Shown here piece after piece: positions 35,933 through 46,870 of a stretch of DNA of 64,000 bases (the stretch's first letter is position 1; the number at the start of each line of letters is the position of its first letter). Source of the stretch: Schistosoma haematobium (taxonomy: Eukaryota > Platyhelminthes > Trematoda > Strigeidida > Schistosomatidae); assembly GCF_000699445.3 (NCBI RefSeq), contig NC_067199.1:31976902-32040901 (forward strand). The letters run 5' to 3'. The notes beneath the pieces were generated by a model. That model worked only from the letters and a program-made list of their open reading frames with translations. It was not told the DNA's origin and searched no databases. The position numbers were made by a program, and so were the translations under genes.

Positions 35933-36727
35933 ATGACCTTTAATAATATTTTTATAGGATACGTTATATACTGAAGAAAATACACACTTATTTCATAGAT
36001 CCATACTAAATTTATATGAAATAGTTTCTTGGAAAATTTCACTGTGTACTTTATTCTTAGCTATACGCATATCAGTTACCTCGAATGGTAAAGTTAAGTA
36101 TTTCATCTAATAAACTACATTTCATTACAAAATTATAATCACTGTATAGAATTTATATACTTTCATATTGAAATGACCACATAACTAAAATATCTCTGAA
36201 CTAATAACATTCACTGATACATAACTATGAAAAATATTTTTGTGTATTTAAGTGGTTTATTATGTTACTTCATAAATTAAATCAATGATTTAGGCGTCCT
36301 AGTAACATTTCCTCTTCTTCTTCTCCTTCTTCTTCTAATATTCATCATTATCATTAATCAATTTGGTCAGTTAGGTATTATTTAAAAGTTTTGTAAGGTG
36401 AGAAGAAAAAAAAACACTCAAATCATAAAAAAATTCTCATATGTACATTTAGATTTTTATTTTATGGGTAAAAATGTTGTCAACATTTTCTACACCTATT
36501 TTTCATTATGTGAATATTACATAGAAACTAAAGTAAACTTTCATTCCATCTGTAATATCATTAAATTCTTTTTCATGAATGACCTTGTCCTAAAACTCAT
36601 TTTATTTATTATAAAGTACCATGTAAAGTACAATATTATTGTTATTTATCAATATACAATAATGAATTTTAAAATACGTGGTATACATTATTAATAGTCT
36701 TAATGACTAGCTTTTACCATAGTTATT
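35933..36727. other. AT-rich spacer with CTT-rich run
   Basis: A CTTCTTCTTCTCC-type run lies near 36310-36340. The 98-codon open frame at 36398-36694 is dominated by Ile, Tyr, Phe, Lys and Asn and shows no domain, so I do not call it a gene. Confidence 0.5.
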
Positions 36728-37008
36728 CTGTGTTGGATAGTAACTCACTGAAGACAATGGTGGTTATGTTGCTCATTTTCGTGGATTAGTTGAAGTTAGA
36801 CAATAACATCATTGAATGCTGACTCAGTGGTCTAGAGGTTAAGCGTTCGCATGCGAGACCGATAGCTCCATGGTTCGATTCTCATGGGGCGGCATTGTGG
36901 GTGCACACTGCTGAGGAGTCCCACAATAGAACGAAACGGTCGTCCAGTACTTCCAGGTTTTCTATGGTGGTTTAGATTTGATTGACTCATGATCTCAACC
37001 ATTAAAAT
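36728..37008 (+). mobile_element. tRNA-like/hammerhead element, well preserved
   Basis: Internal segment (AACTCACTGAAGACAATGG), GATTAGTTGAAGTTAGAC, A-box region GTGGTCTAGAGGTTAAGC (36829-36846), B box GGTTCGATTCT (36873-36883), ribozyme (separate entry), right arm CAGGTTTTCTATGGTGG and terminus TGACTCATGATCTCAACC. Order and spacing show the family's plan: tRNA-like head, ~20-nt linker, hammerhead, 3' arm. Confidence 0.78.
36905..36950 (+). ncRNA. Hammerhead ribozyme, core intact, one stem II mismatch
   Basis: ACACTG with CAGTAC gives stem I with five plausible pairs. CTGAGGA, stem II GTCC/GAAC (one mismatch), loop CACAATA, GAAA and cleavage triplet GTC are present. Confidence 0.6.
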
Positions 37009-37959
37009 ATTTTGCGTAAGTTTGGTTGTAATAATTATGAAAGAAATTCATTGTATAAAATGAATTGTAGTTCAAGCAATTGAGAAGTATACATTAATAT
37101 GCAACGTTTGAAGTAGGTCAGTCCATTGCATCAGTGTTATTGATGAGTTCTGTTTGTCTTTGAATGATGCAATGATTTAATGGTATGATTTATGAAACGA
37201 TAATACGATTTCGAACAAATAGTTTTATAATACAATGGTAACTAACTGTAAACATTGAAGAAGAATGTACTACTACCCTAACCGCACTTACTTTTCAGTT
37301 TCATTTATAGAATTTTCAAATGGTTTTAAATGATTACACAAATTTCTTACTTTGTAACATTAAATTTGATTATTATTAAAATAACTTTGTTCAACTTATT
37401 GAATATTTGGCTGATAAAGTGTAAGCCACTAGCTAAAGCTCATTTACAATCCGATTGACTAGTTTCGATGTATACTTCAATTCAACAGGGGCAAACAAAT
37501 TGGCTACAAGTCAGTTTCTATAATTAGGAAGTATTATTCCAGATTGTTGATATATCAAGTTCGGAAACCAAAAAAAATTTGCAATACTATACAACATTGT
37601 ATAGTAATACAGTTCATGCAAACCATTAATTAATGGACTCAAAGAATAAATAGGCAAACTGAGAAATTATTGTTAAATTTCTGACATGTTATTTGTAATA
37701 ATTATGCTTAGGAGATTTCTCATGAATATTTGAGGTAATCAAGAAAATCGAATAGATTGATGGTATACATTTTGTTAGACAAAGCATGTTTCGAAAATTT
37801 GATTTTGATTTTAATCTTAATCCGTATTAAAAACTTCTTGCTGTACTACAGTTTCAACCAGTTACTTTACATTCCTCAAAGGTAAATTTAAAACAACAAT
37901 TAAATACAGGTGAATTTAAAATGAAATTAGACATTTATATGTACGCTTGTTTTTTAGGC
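37009..37959. other. AT-rich spacer, nothing recognised
   Basis: Nothing was identified. Confidence 0.4.
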
Positions 37960-38945
37960 TTCAAATACCTTCCAAATGACGTGAGGAAGACCCATAGAAC
38001 TTCGAACAGAGAAGAGCTTTGAAAAGACGGTGCGATTGGACACTAAATAATATGTGTATATAAGGGTTATGATATCCGTAGTATGGGTAGTTAACTTGGT
38101 CCAAACTAGTGCATTCGTATGTCTAAACTACTCTATTCCTATCATTTATGGAAGCTTTTATACAAACCAAAAGCACTGATGAGCTACCAATGAGTTCACC
38201 AGTGGAGAAATATGGAAACTATCCCAAGTATGCTTCATTTGCTTAGATTTAAGTGCAGGTTTCAGAGATACATACATTTTAGTGATATACATATTGGCAT
38301 AGATGAGTGCGGATGCTGGTATGCTGTACACGTGATTACAGAAAGCGCAGGCATATCCACCACTCCCACAAATACATATAGATATGTAAGTTTCCGCCCG
38401 CAAGTACACTACACATGCATATATAGAATGCGTAAGTCAAGGCCCATACACTATATAGTATACACACAGAAGGCATATATGCAAACGCCTGAGGCTCCCA
38501 AGTCCAGCAGCATTATTACTGAATGAATATGATGTATTCAGATCAGAATGTAAGTCATCATAGACAATTTTTCCATTTCGCTCTCTTACCATAAGTCTGT
38601 TTATTGTCGACCATTGTGCACTGGTTACGGCATAGCTTATGGTCTACTCTCTGACCCATCCCTGCCAGATTTTATGAGCCCATCGAGATTAGTCTATTCA
38701 GGCACCAAAAAAACGTTTTTCTCCCACGTCACAGTCATTCTCTCAATTGAAATCAACCTCTCACGTAATTAAGGTGTAGATAGAGTAGGCGACTAGTCCG
38801 ATCACTATCTGACAGCAAAGTGGTTAGTCAATCCGATCTTTACGGTGCCGTTGGTGTTAGTTTATGAAGAAAAAGACCATCCACTATCCAGGGAGCACTG
38901 GGTGGAAGTGCAAGTCAGACTTTGCCCATCCATCTAGTCAATCTA
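37960..38945. other. Block of distinct composition, unidentified
   Basis: This ~1-kb stretch has fewer A/T runs and more mixed sequence than its flanks. It includes passages such as GAAAGCGCAGGCATATCCAC and CAGGGAGCACTGGGTGG. Open frames occur on both strands over the same bases (104 codons plus, 38212-38526; 83 codons minus, 38158-38409), neither with a recognisable domain. It might be a decayed mobile element, a fragment of a noncoding transcript or an exon remnant. I cannot choose between these. Confidence 0.4.
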
Positions 38946-39593
38946 TTTACATTCACAACAATTTACAAAATAATAATAGTCTTTAGAAAAGGAATTTCAT
39001 TGTGTATTATAAACTTTTCACTATTAAATATAAACATTTAAATCTATACAAAAAGTATGCAAATTATTTTACACTTTAAGCATGGTCATATATTCACAAT
39101 ATATACATAGTGTTTGTTGTTTTCATAAATCTATCCAAAATAATTTTACATAAACAATCTCATTTTTTTTAACTAAAATTCCGCTAACTACCTCTTAATT
39201 TATAAATGTATCAATGATCAATTATTAATCAACTGGAAATCCCAAATTACTTTTATTTAGTTTACACATAGATCTTTCATTTACAGCTGTCGGTTACTTC
39301 TCAAATATATATATTCTTTCAGTTTTGTATTAGTTACATTTTATATCTAGTTGGTTACATTTTTGTAATATACTAAGAATCGGTTAAAATAATGATAATG
39401 AATTCTACTAGAATACATAATTTTACTAATAATAATGAATAATAAGTAGAAACGGAATAATTTATTGAATATACAAAGATGAAGTAGAATGATCTAGTGT
39501 AGCAATTCTTTTAAACGAATGTTAAAAGAAGTAAAATAAAGTGGTAGTAGTAGTAGTAGTACAGTAATTTTTCCTAATATAGTTTAAAGTAAT
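38946..39593. other. AT-rich spacer with GTA microsatellite
   Basis: A GTA trinucleotide run lies at about 39544-39561. Nothing else was identified. Confidence 0.5.
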
Positions 39594-39630
39594 TATAATA
39601 GTTGAAATCATGAGTCAGTTGAAGCTAGAC

Positions 39631-39674
39631 CACTGGACGGTCGTTTCGTACTAGTATGGGACTCCTCAGCAGCG
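39631..39674 (-). ncRNA. Hammerhead ribozyme, core intact (left arm)
   Basis: Minus strand: CGCTG/CAGTG stem I with one mismatch, CTGAGGA, stem II GTCC/GTAC (one mismatch), loop CATACTA, GAAA, cleavage triplet GTC. Confidence 0.5.
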
Positions 39675-39961
39675 AGCGAAATTGCGCCGCTGTACATTAT
39701 TGTCTTCAGTGAGCTGATATCTCACAACAGACCTGGTTGAACTTCACTGGTCACGGCTTTTCACTAGAACTCAAGGAAATGCCTCTGGAAGTCAGTCACT
39801 AATTACTAGAGTCAGGTATCTGTCTCAAATAATAGATGGTCGCGCGATTTCGTGGATTGGTTGAAGTTGGACAGGAACGCCGTTAGATGCCGGCTCCGTG
39901 GTCTAATGTTTAAAGCTGATAGGACCTGGGTTCGAACCTCGCGGGGAGCGGAACGTGGGTG

Positions 39962-40008
39962 CGCACTGCTGAGGCGTCCCTTACTGGGACGAAACGATCA
40001 TCCAGTGC
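39962..40008 (+). ncRNA. Hammerhead with mutated core (right arm)
   Basis: Stem I GCACTG/CAGTGC is perfect, stem II GTCC/GGAC is perfect with loop CTTACTG, and GAAA is present. The 5' core reads CTGAGGC, replacing the conserved A9. It is probably slow or inactive. Confidence 0.55.
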
Positions 40009-40106
40009 TTCCAGGATTTCCATGGTAATCTATCTTCAACTGACTCATGATTTCAACTACTGAAATGACTAGAATCTCCACAAAACCCCTTCTGATAAAG
40101 TGATTA

Positions 40107-41476
40107 TTCTAAATTATAAAGTAACCTATTTTAAAAAAAGTATAAACGAGGTTTTTCATTTAAATACTACTAAAAAATACATAATGGTTCGAGGCAATCA
40201 TTAAACACTATCTAAATGTATGCTCACAGAATAACCCATTGAATAGAAATCAAATACTGTTGAGAACTAAACAAACAGGAAAATGTTAGGACTTAATGAT
40301 TATCAATAGTAAATGTGTCTGGAACTTTTGATTTTTATTGGGCATGTAGATAACACAAGATCCAATACTTTTGTAGACGATATTTTGAGGCGTATTATCG
40401 TAAAAATTGTCAAAATTCCACTTTTCACGATGATGAATATAGTTTGATTCATTAAAATATATTGACGAATTTAAGAGAAGATTCATTATATCTTATAAAT
40501 TTTTTGAAACAGTTTGTAAGATTCTAATGAACATTTCCGCTGTTCTTATACTTAATAATCTCATTTACCATTAATATGTTAGATAGCTAATCAGTTCTTT
40601 TGAGTGCCATCTGTTTGTTTGTTGAAATTCTTACCACCAAAAATATCAAAACTAACTCTATTCCAAATAATTACCAATATTTACGCATTATATATATATA
40701 TATATGCATCATTGAACGTAATTTATTCTTATAGTGAAACCTCGTTTTATTTCCAACCATTTTCCTAGGGTATGATTTAAGAACCAAACAATTATGATAA
40801 TATTGATTACAACAATGGTTATTCCCTCAAAAACGGACGAATAGTATTAACCATAGATTCCAATATCTATAGATGACATGTATCATATACATATAACTAT
40901 TTGCATATATTCATTTATGTGGTTAGTGAGTATTAAAATGTTGCCCATATTTCTTTTGTATTAACCTTGATCACAATCTACTTGTATTTTTATTATCAGA
41001 AGAAACTACAGGGGGTCTGATTGAATAATATATACACATATATGTATATACCTTTACACAATCATATTACACAACAAAACATCCTTCAATGAATTTAATA
41101 AATAAAGGCTATTTTTGAATATCATATATACTGATAAAACATTAGTAACTAGTTAATCGACTAAATTAATTTCTTTTCATATTACTTATGACAACAGTTG
41201 TTTCGTCAAGTTATTTACTTCAGTATATGTCATTAGGGTTAGTAAATTCTTTACTACTGAGGTGCAAAGATAATTATATATACCACACATCTTACTTGTA
41301 AAACAGAATATTGATTTCTAATCTATATGAAGATGATCTGCAATTACAGAAAAATGTCTGATAACATTTTTAACATTCATTCCTTAGTATTTCCAAGTAT
41401 ATTGAAACTTCTAAAGAATAAATGTTCTGAATTGTAGTGATTAACAATAGTTGATTGAATTTGAAGTCAGTAATAT
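40107..41476. other. AT-rich spacer with a short TA run
   Basis: A TA run lies at about 40688-40705. No gene or repeat family was recognised. Confidence 0.45.
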
Positions 41477-41745
41477 TATAGTGAACGAGAATACAAGTGG
41501 GAACAATCAAATGTATTTCAACACAAAATTATAGAACATCTTAGTAAAATCTGAAAACCATACAATAAATTCTTCATTTGCAAAACGTCAATCAATCTTC
41601 TCGAACTTCATTGTTCTTTCGATTCCACACCAATTATTCTTCGTTCTCTTTTCTTTGAACTTCTTAAGTTTCCAACTTCAGGCATTTCACTTTCGACTCA
41701 TGATACATACTACTTATATCTGTCGACATCAGGAGCACACACCAG
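41477..41745. mobile_element. Candidate solo LTR, short family, copy 2, with target duplication
   Basis: Same sequence plan as 3954-4256 (GTGAACGAGAATACAAGTGG at the start, GGAGCACACACCA at the end). An exact 5-bp direct repeat AATAT lies at 41472-41476 and 41746-41750, supporting transposition. The first base pair is TA rather than TG. Confidence 0.6.
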
Positions 41746-41750
41746 AATAT

Positions 41751-42589
41751 TTGATTTAATAGCAATCAATTCTACTTCATAAACAAATTATAAATTTTCT
41801 ATACAATGGAATAAATTAATTCTAGTCAGATGAAATTTAGGATGAATTAAGAATCATCTCAAAATCATAAAACCTAAATTACTTTTCCTAAATACATTTC
41901 ATTAATTATTAAGAAATTAAACGGATTTACTTGTAAATGACTTCTTAAGTGTTTATTACAGAGATTTATTATAAACCATTGACGAAATAAGAATCTATGA
42001 CGTCTTTTCTTCGTTTTATGCCCAACAGATTGAACGTTTTTATTCTTTTAGTAATTAAATAAAAATCTATTCAGTTTGTGTGACAACTATTGAGAACTCC
42101 AGTTGACATATTTGATTTGGTAGATTTGGTAAGCTGTATTTAGAAATATGGAAAAATTAGATCATCAGTGAACTTGGATCAACTAAAATTGCTTACTTGT
42201 GTTTAAGCATAACAAGAGATCCTCATAGGTAATTTATGATAAATAATTCCAGGAGATGAACCTAGACCAAGATATTGAATTTGATATGATAAAAATAATG
42301 ATTTGCATTATAAAGAGAGCAGGTAAAAACTATATATTTGTATAAAAGATATCTTTTTTCAGGGTCAAAAAAATCATGAAAGTCTTTCAAGGATATTATG
42401 TTTTCAGATAGACATCCTGAACAAAACAACTTATGAATCCCAACAATTATTCATCGATAAAATCCTCGAAGTAACGTGGATCTGTATATAGCGAATGCAG
42501 GTTAAAGTGCAAACACGCTAAACAAAATTTGGAATGAAAATTCATAGATATGAAATTTGACCAAAATGTGATAAATTTACTTTGAGTAA
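41751..42589. other. AT-rich spacer, nothing recognised
   Basis: Nothing was identified. Confidence 0.4.
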
Positions 42590-42821
42590 TTTAATAGTTG
42601 AATTTATGAGTCAATTAAGGCTAGATCACCATGAAAAACATGGAATCTCTTGACAGCCGTTTGGTCTTAGTATGGGACTCCTCAGTAGTGAGCATCCACG
42701 ATCCTGCTCACAGGGTTCGAACCCAGGACCTAACAGTATCGCGCGTGAATGCTTAACCTCTAGACCGCTAAAATAACTATAATCTCCACAAAACTCCGTT
42801 CTGATATTACTTTGAGTGATA
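42590..42821 (-). mobile_element. tRNA-like/hammerhead element, internally deleted
   Basis: Minus strand: the right terminus (CTCCACAAAACTCCGTTCTG at 42783-42802) is joined directly to the tRNA-like unit (A-box part CTCTAGACCGC at ~42760, B box GGTTCGAACCC region at ~42714). A ribozyme with CAAA in place of GAAA follows. The internal segment is missing. Confidence 0.65.
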
Positions 42822-44439
42822 CAATTCAGCAATTCAAGATTTATAAAAACAAAATATAATATTTAATACTGTAATGTTGGCATATATCAATTACTTAAAA
42901 TTTCGAATTAAAAGCTCACTGTAGAATATTTCCATGGAATTACCATCAGTTGGATTTAATGTTTAGGCAGAGTTATTTGTCTGAGTATTAGAATTTGTTA
43001 ACCATATTCAAAAAAGGGTATTTGAGGTGCCCAATTTTAACGTATTCCAGTTTCTGAGCATGCATCATCCTCCATTTTAGTTGGGCTAATTTTTCTGGTA
43101 AAAATCTCCATGAGACATTAGGTAGTTACTCTTTTATTATTCTTTTTATTAATATATCACATTAATTTAAACACACATTTGCTAACGTCATGCAGTCCTA
43201 TCTATAAAATTTACATAAACATTTACTTTTTACAATTCTTTATGTATATTTACACAAGTATACATAATTTACACGTTATTCCTACTGATACAGTACTAAT
43301 ACAAATCTTTCTCAGTATCATTTATGTCTCTTACTTGTCAAAATATATATGATTTCTTATGAATAGTTACAGAAAATATGGAACTCAGGGAACATTTTAA
43401 ACCTGTTTAAAGTCCTCAATAACATGCATCCACGACCATATACTAATCAAGTTAATTAATAAATCCAATCATTTTATTCTGTTTCAACAATATCTATTTA
43501 TTGGCAATAATATAGAATCAATAAAAGTCATTATTGCACTCGATATTCCACTACACAAGGTTTATTTATATGATCGAATTTTCGTAGATTACATAAATCT
43601 TAATTAATTAGACAACACTTTACTGAAGATCTTCAAAGCTGATTATACAATATTAAAAATGGATAAAATTTAAACATTTATCTCATTGGATTTCATTTAC
43701 ATGCTTTAAAGTCTAGTCTGTTGTAGGTGAGACCGAAAGTTCTTGATTGAATCTTTAGTGAGGTCATAGATATATTACTATTGAACATTTATATACTGCA
43801 ATAAATATAACTATTCAGTACTTCATGGTTTATATTTTTTCTTCAAACATTATTAAATATAGAAACAAAAGTACCATACTCAGAGAATAAACATCACATA
43901 TGTATACCAAGTCTTCTTTTATTAAAAGAGAAAAGAAATAAAATTAATTTAATAAATTTATCAGATACATAAAAAGTTATGAAATAGTAATATACTTATC
44001 ATCTAGAATAATAATAACTCAACTATTTATTGTTACCACATTGTTACTTTCCATTTTGAATTTCATTATAGTATTCATTACTTTTTTTGGGGGGGGTAAT
44101 GAAGACATAACTGATAAATAATTTTTTCCTAATAATCTTTCACAAGGGAATAATTAATTTATGTCTTATTTGTTACATATATGAAAAGATTAAATTGTTC
44201 ATAGTTATTAATATCTAAAACTTTTTATGAAAGTTGTTTTAAAGATGAATGTTAACGTAAATGGGTTCAAAAGGGAGAAAGAGAGATAGAGAGAAAGGGT
44301 GGGAATAATCAGAAAGGCTTATGAGAGTTTAAATGAGTTATTTTACTCAATTATATAAGTATAAGTAGATAGATATGATAGTTGTAATATTACTAAATTT
44401 CTAATTGTAAGTATTTAGGTTTTGACAATTCACAGATTA
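42822..44439. other. AT-rich spacer, nothing recognised
   Basis: A G8 homopolymer lies near 44090. No gene or repeat family was recognised. Confidence 0.45.
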
Positions 44440-44610
44440 AATGGGTTGTGACTGATAGTGGATTCCAGTGAACACATTTTATCCTGTTATTGACGCATCA
44501 AATGGATCCAAATGCATGCCGGTGTTGATGTTTAAATTAGGACTCGAATTGAGTACCTTTCATTTCAAACTCAAGAGCATTATCTAATGACATACTGTGC
44601 CTAGAGAGAA
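44440..44610 (-). mobile_element. Degenerate Sm-alpha-type SINE
   Basis: The order GTGGATTCCAGTG, ATCCTGTTATTGACGCATCA, GTTGATGTTTAAATTAGGAC and TCGAATTGAGTACC resembles a minus-strand Sm-alpha unit. The core and boxes are eroded. Confidence 0.45.
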
Positions 44611-44723
44611 CGTTAAATTTTCAATTGATGTAATATTTAAATATTTTTGAGTAATTCCGATTTCAATTCTTCGCCACAATTTATCCATTCTTAATAACTT
44701 TGTATTCGATATGTTTGTATTTA

Positions 44724-46488
44724 TGAAAACAAACAAGTCAACAATTCATTGTTGAAACATTAATGTCGTGTAGACTGAACTCTGATTTATGGACATGAAC
44801 TACATCCGATTTAAATATTAATCAAAATCGCGTACGTCCATTCACAAACACATTACTGATCAAAATATGTGAGATGAAACTTGACATCATTTGCAAATGC
44901 TAAATCAGTAAATATACAGGCAAAATCTGTGAATCAACTGATCAAAATAACCGAGTATTTTGAAATAGTTAAGAGTTCATAGAAACCGATTTGAAACTAT
45001 TCACTTGATCTGTTGATTTTTTATTCAATGTGTATGCATACAAACGATGTGATATCTGAATGTTTCATGTGCTGAGTATTCGATATCACGAGTAATAAGG
45101 TTATTATTATTATTATTACTATGGTGTTTCGATGAGTAGTTGGAACGTATTTGAAATATCATGATGTACGAATCACACAAACGAACTACTTTTACAAAAA
45201 CATGGAACAATCCATTTATACCATTTACAGGTAACACTATCAGATATTCAGAAACCTCAGATATGTGATCTTAAGAAGATTGCTAAAATCTCATTTATAT
45301 TAAAATATTTGCATAAAATGAAGTACGGTCTACTTCATCTACATACTTCTATACATTTGTCTAGATAATATCAACAGATCATTTATTGAATCCAGTTCTC
45401 ATCACAGAACGCATTGCACAGATTTATGAAATGATTATTCATTAGTCAGAAATAATAAAGAGTATTGCAATGTATTCATATTCATTTGTATTAAATGTGA
45501 GATAACGTAAGTAGGAATCAGATTATTGATAACAATAGGTATCTGCAGAGATTCACTTGTGAGTGACGGAATCAGTACCATAATAATTCATGCATCTTAT
45601 AGTTCTTGTTATAAAAGGGAAGCCGACCGATGATGTTTTACGTTTTTCACAAATGAAGATGGTCACGATGTGCATCGCCAATAACATGCTATCATATACC
45701 TCAGTGATTAGTGTTATCCACCAAAGAGATAATCACAGTTAAAATCTTGGATGAGATTACATCAGGGATTAGCTTCAGATATAAAGATAGATATTGTTGA
45801 TATGAATGGTTTTAGAAGGTGTTCAACACCTAACCGATCATCATGTAATAATAATCGTCTGTAATTGAAGATATTGAGTAATAATGCACAAAATAATTTA
45901 CGTCACCACACATCCGTTTATTCTCTATTCCATTGAATCGAGAGTCATCTCTAACTTTCCACCTCCACATTCAGTTCGTCTCTTTCAAATGTTTTGCATG
46001 TCCAACTTCTGTTTCAGTTGATACTGATGTCATCTCTCTTCGCGGTGTTATCCAGTTCACGATCATTCATACATATATATGCATCTCAGATTTCAACTTG
46101 ATGATGATGATCGGTTAATTCGGTATAGACAATTTACGTAACACTTTGCCACTTCTCAATTTACATCTTCTGAGTTCAGAGCAAAGCTGGTAGGAAATTT
46201 GGAATTCTTGTATTTTCCACTACACATATAAACTATCTGATTTATGTGTTAGTCAAAAAGCTTATTTATACGCTGTAATATGTAAAGGCAATTTGAATTC
46301 ATTCGTTGTAATTAAACGTATTTTGGTTTTGAAGTGTAATAATGGTAGAGAATGGAAATTGTCGAGTGTAGATAAACACTTCTATCCTATATAATATGCT
46401 AACAAAAATGTATATGTCCGTTTCATATAAAGCTCATTACCTAATAAAATTTCTTATCTGTGATGGGTAATATGTTTTCACAGTCCAT
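44724..46488 (+). repeat. Left arm of a near-identical 1.76-kb inverted repeat
   Basis: This segment matches the reverse complement of 55118-56881 from end to end with sharp edges (TGAAAACAAAC on the left, TTTTCACAGTCCAT on the right). I saw only three differences by eye: one base near the left edge, a GGG/GG length change near 45629, and T against A near 46048. No recognisable protein, tRNA-like unit or ribozyme lies inside. The small open frames are duplicated with the DNA. A (TTA)6 run is conserved in both arms. No target duplications were found at the edges. Confidence 0.9.
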
Positions 46489-46586
46489 GGACTTCATAAA
46501 TTCTAAATTCAAATAACTTTTGATTAAATAATTCTGAAACATGTAAGATCATCATAAACAATTATTGAAGGATAGTTTAAATAACG

Positions 46587-46870
46587 TAGAGGAAATTAGG
46601 AAAAGACTTTGGAAGTGGATAAGACATACATTACGGAATTCATCAAACTGAACCACGAGTCAAGCCCTTAGTTGGAATCCTGAAAGGGAAGCGGAAAAGA
46701 GGAAGGCCAAACAACACATTACATCGGAAATGTAAGCAGATTTGATAAGGAAGAATAACAACTGGAAAGAACTGGAAAGGATTGCCCAGGACATTGTTGG
46801 ATGGAGAGTGTTGATGGGCGGCACATGCCTATCCACGAGGAGTAACAGATGTATGTCAGTAAGTTAGTGA
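46587..46870 (+). pseudogene. RTE-like retrotransposon 3' fragment
   Basis: Plus strand: [20 protein letters not shown] sequence (46590-46640), then [37 protein letters not shown] (46759-46812) and [14 protein letters not shown]. These match the C-terminal 90 residues of 49341-50064, with stops and frameshifts. It ends near GTCAGTAAGTTAGTGAG, a diverged form of the family's TAAG-type end. It lies ~100 bases outside the left inverted-repeat arm. Confidence 0.75.

Larger units (their letters stand above)
39594..40106. mobile_element. Full-length hammerhead element with inverted arms
   Basis: Left arm (TGAAATCATGAGTCAGTTG) and right arm (CAACTGACTCATGATTTCA) are inverted. The right end continues through TCTCCACAAAACCCCTTCTG to ATA, the mirror of the left terminal motif at other copies. 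Inside are a minus-strand hammerhead (39631-39674), the internal segment (CACTGGTCACGGCTTTTCAC, GTCAGTCACTAATTACTAG), a tRNA-like unit with B box GGTTCGAACC (~39931), and a plus-strand hammerhead (39962-40008). About 510 bp; this is the clearest view of the whole organisation. Confidence 0.78.

Noticed and set aside
36398..36694. 98-codon open frame
   Set aside because: AT-driven composition rich in Ile, Tyr, Phe, Lys and Asn, with no domain or signal; consistent with chance.
38212..38526. 104-codon open frame as a gene
   Set aside because: Frames are open on both strands over the same bases, no domain is recognisable and there is no conserved context. Kept only as a compositional block.
45025..45237. 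70-codon frame identical in both inverted-repeat arms as a conserved gene
   Set aside because: It is identical because the whole arm is duplicated; it contains an Asn run from a TTA repeat and has no domain.
44724..46488. Inverted-repeat arm as a DNA transposon
   Set aside because: No convincing terminal inverted repeats (only TGAAAACA is shared and lies 8 bases inside one edge), no target duplication and no transposase.
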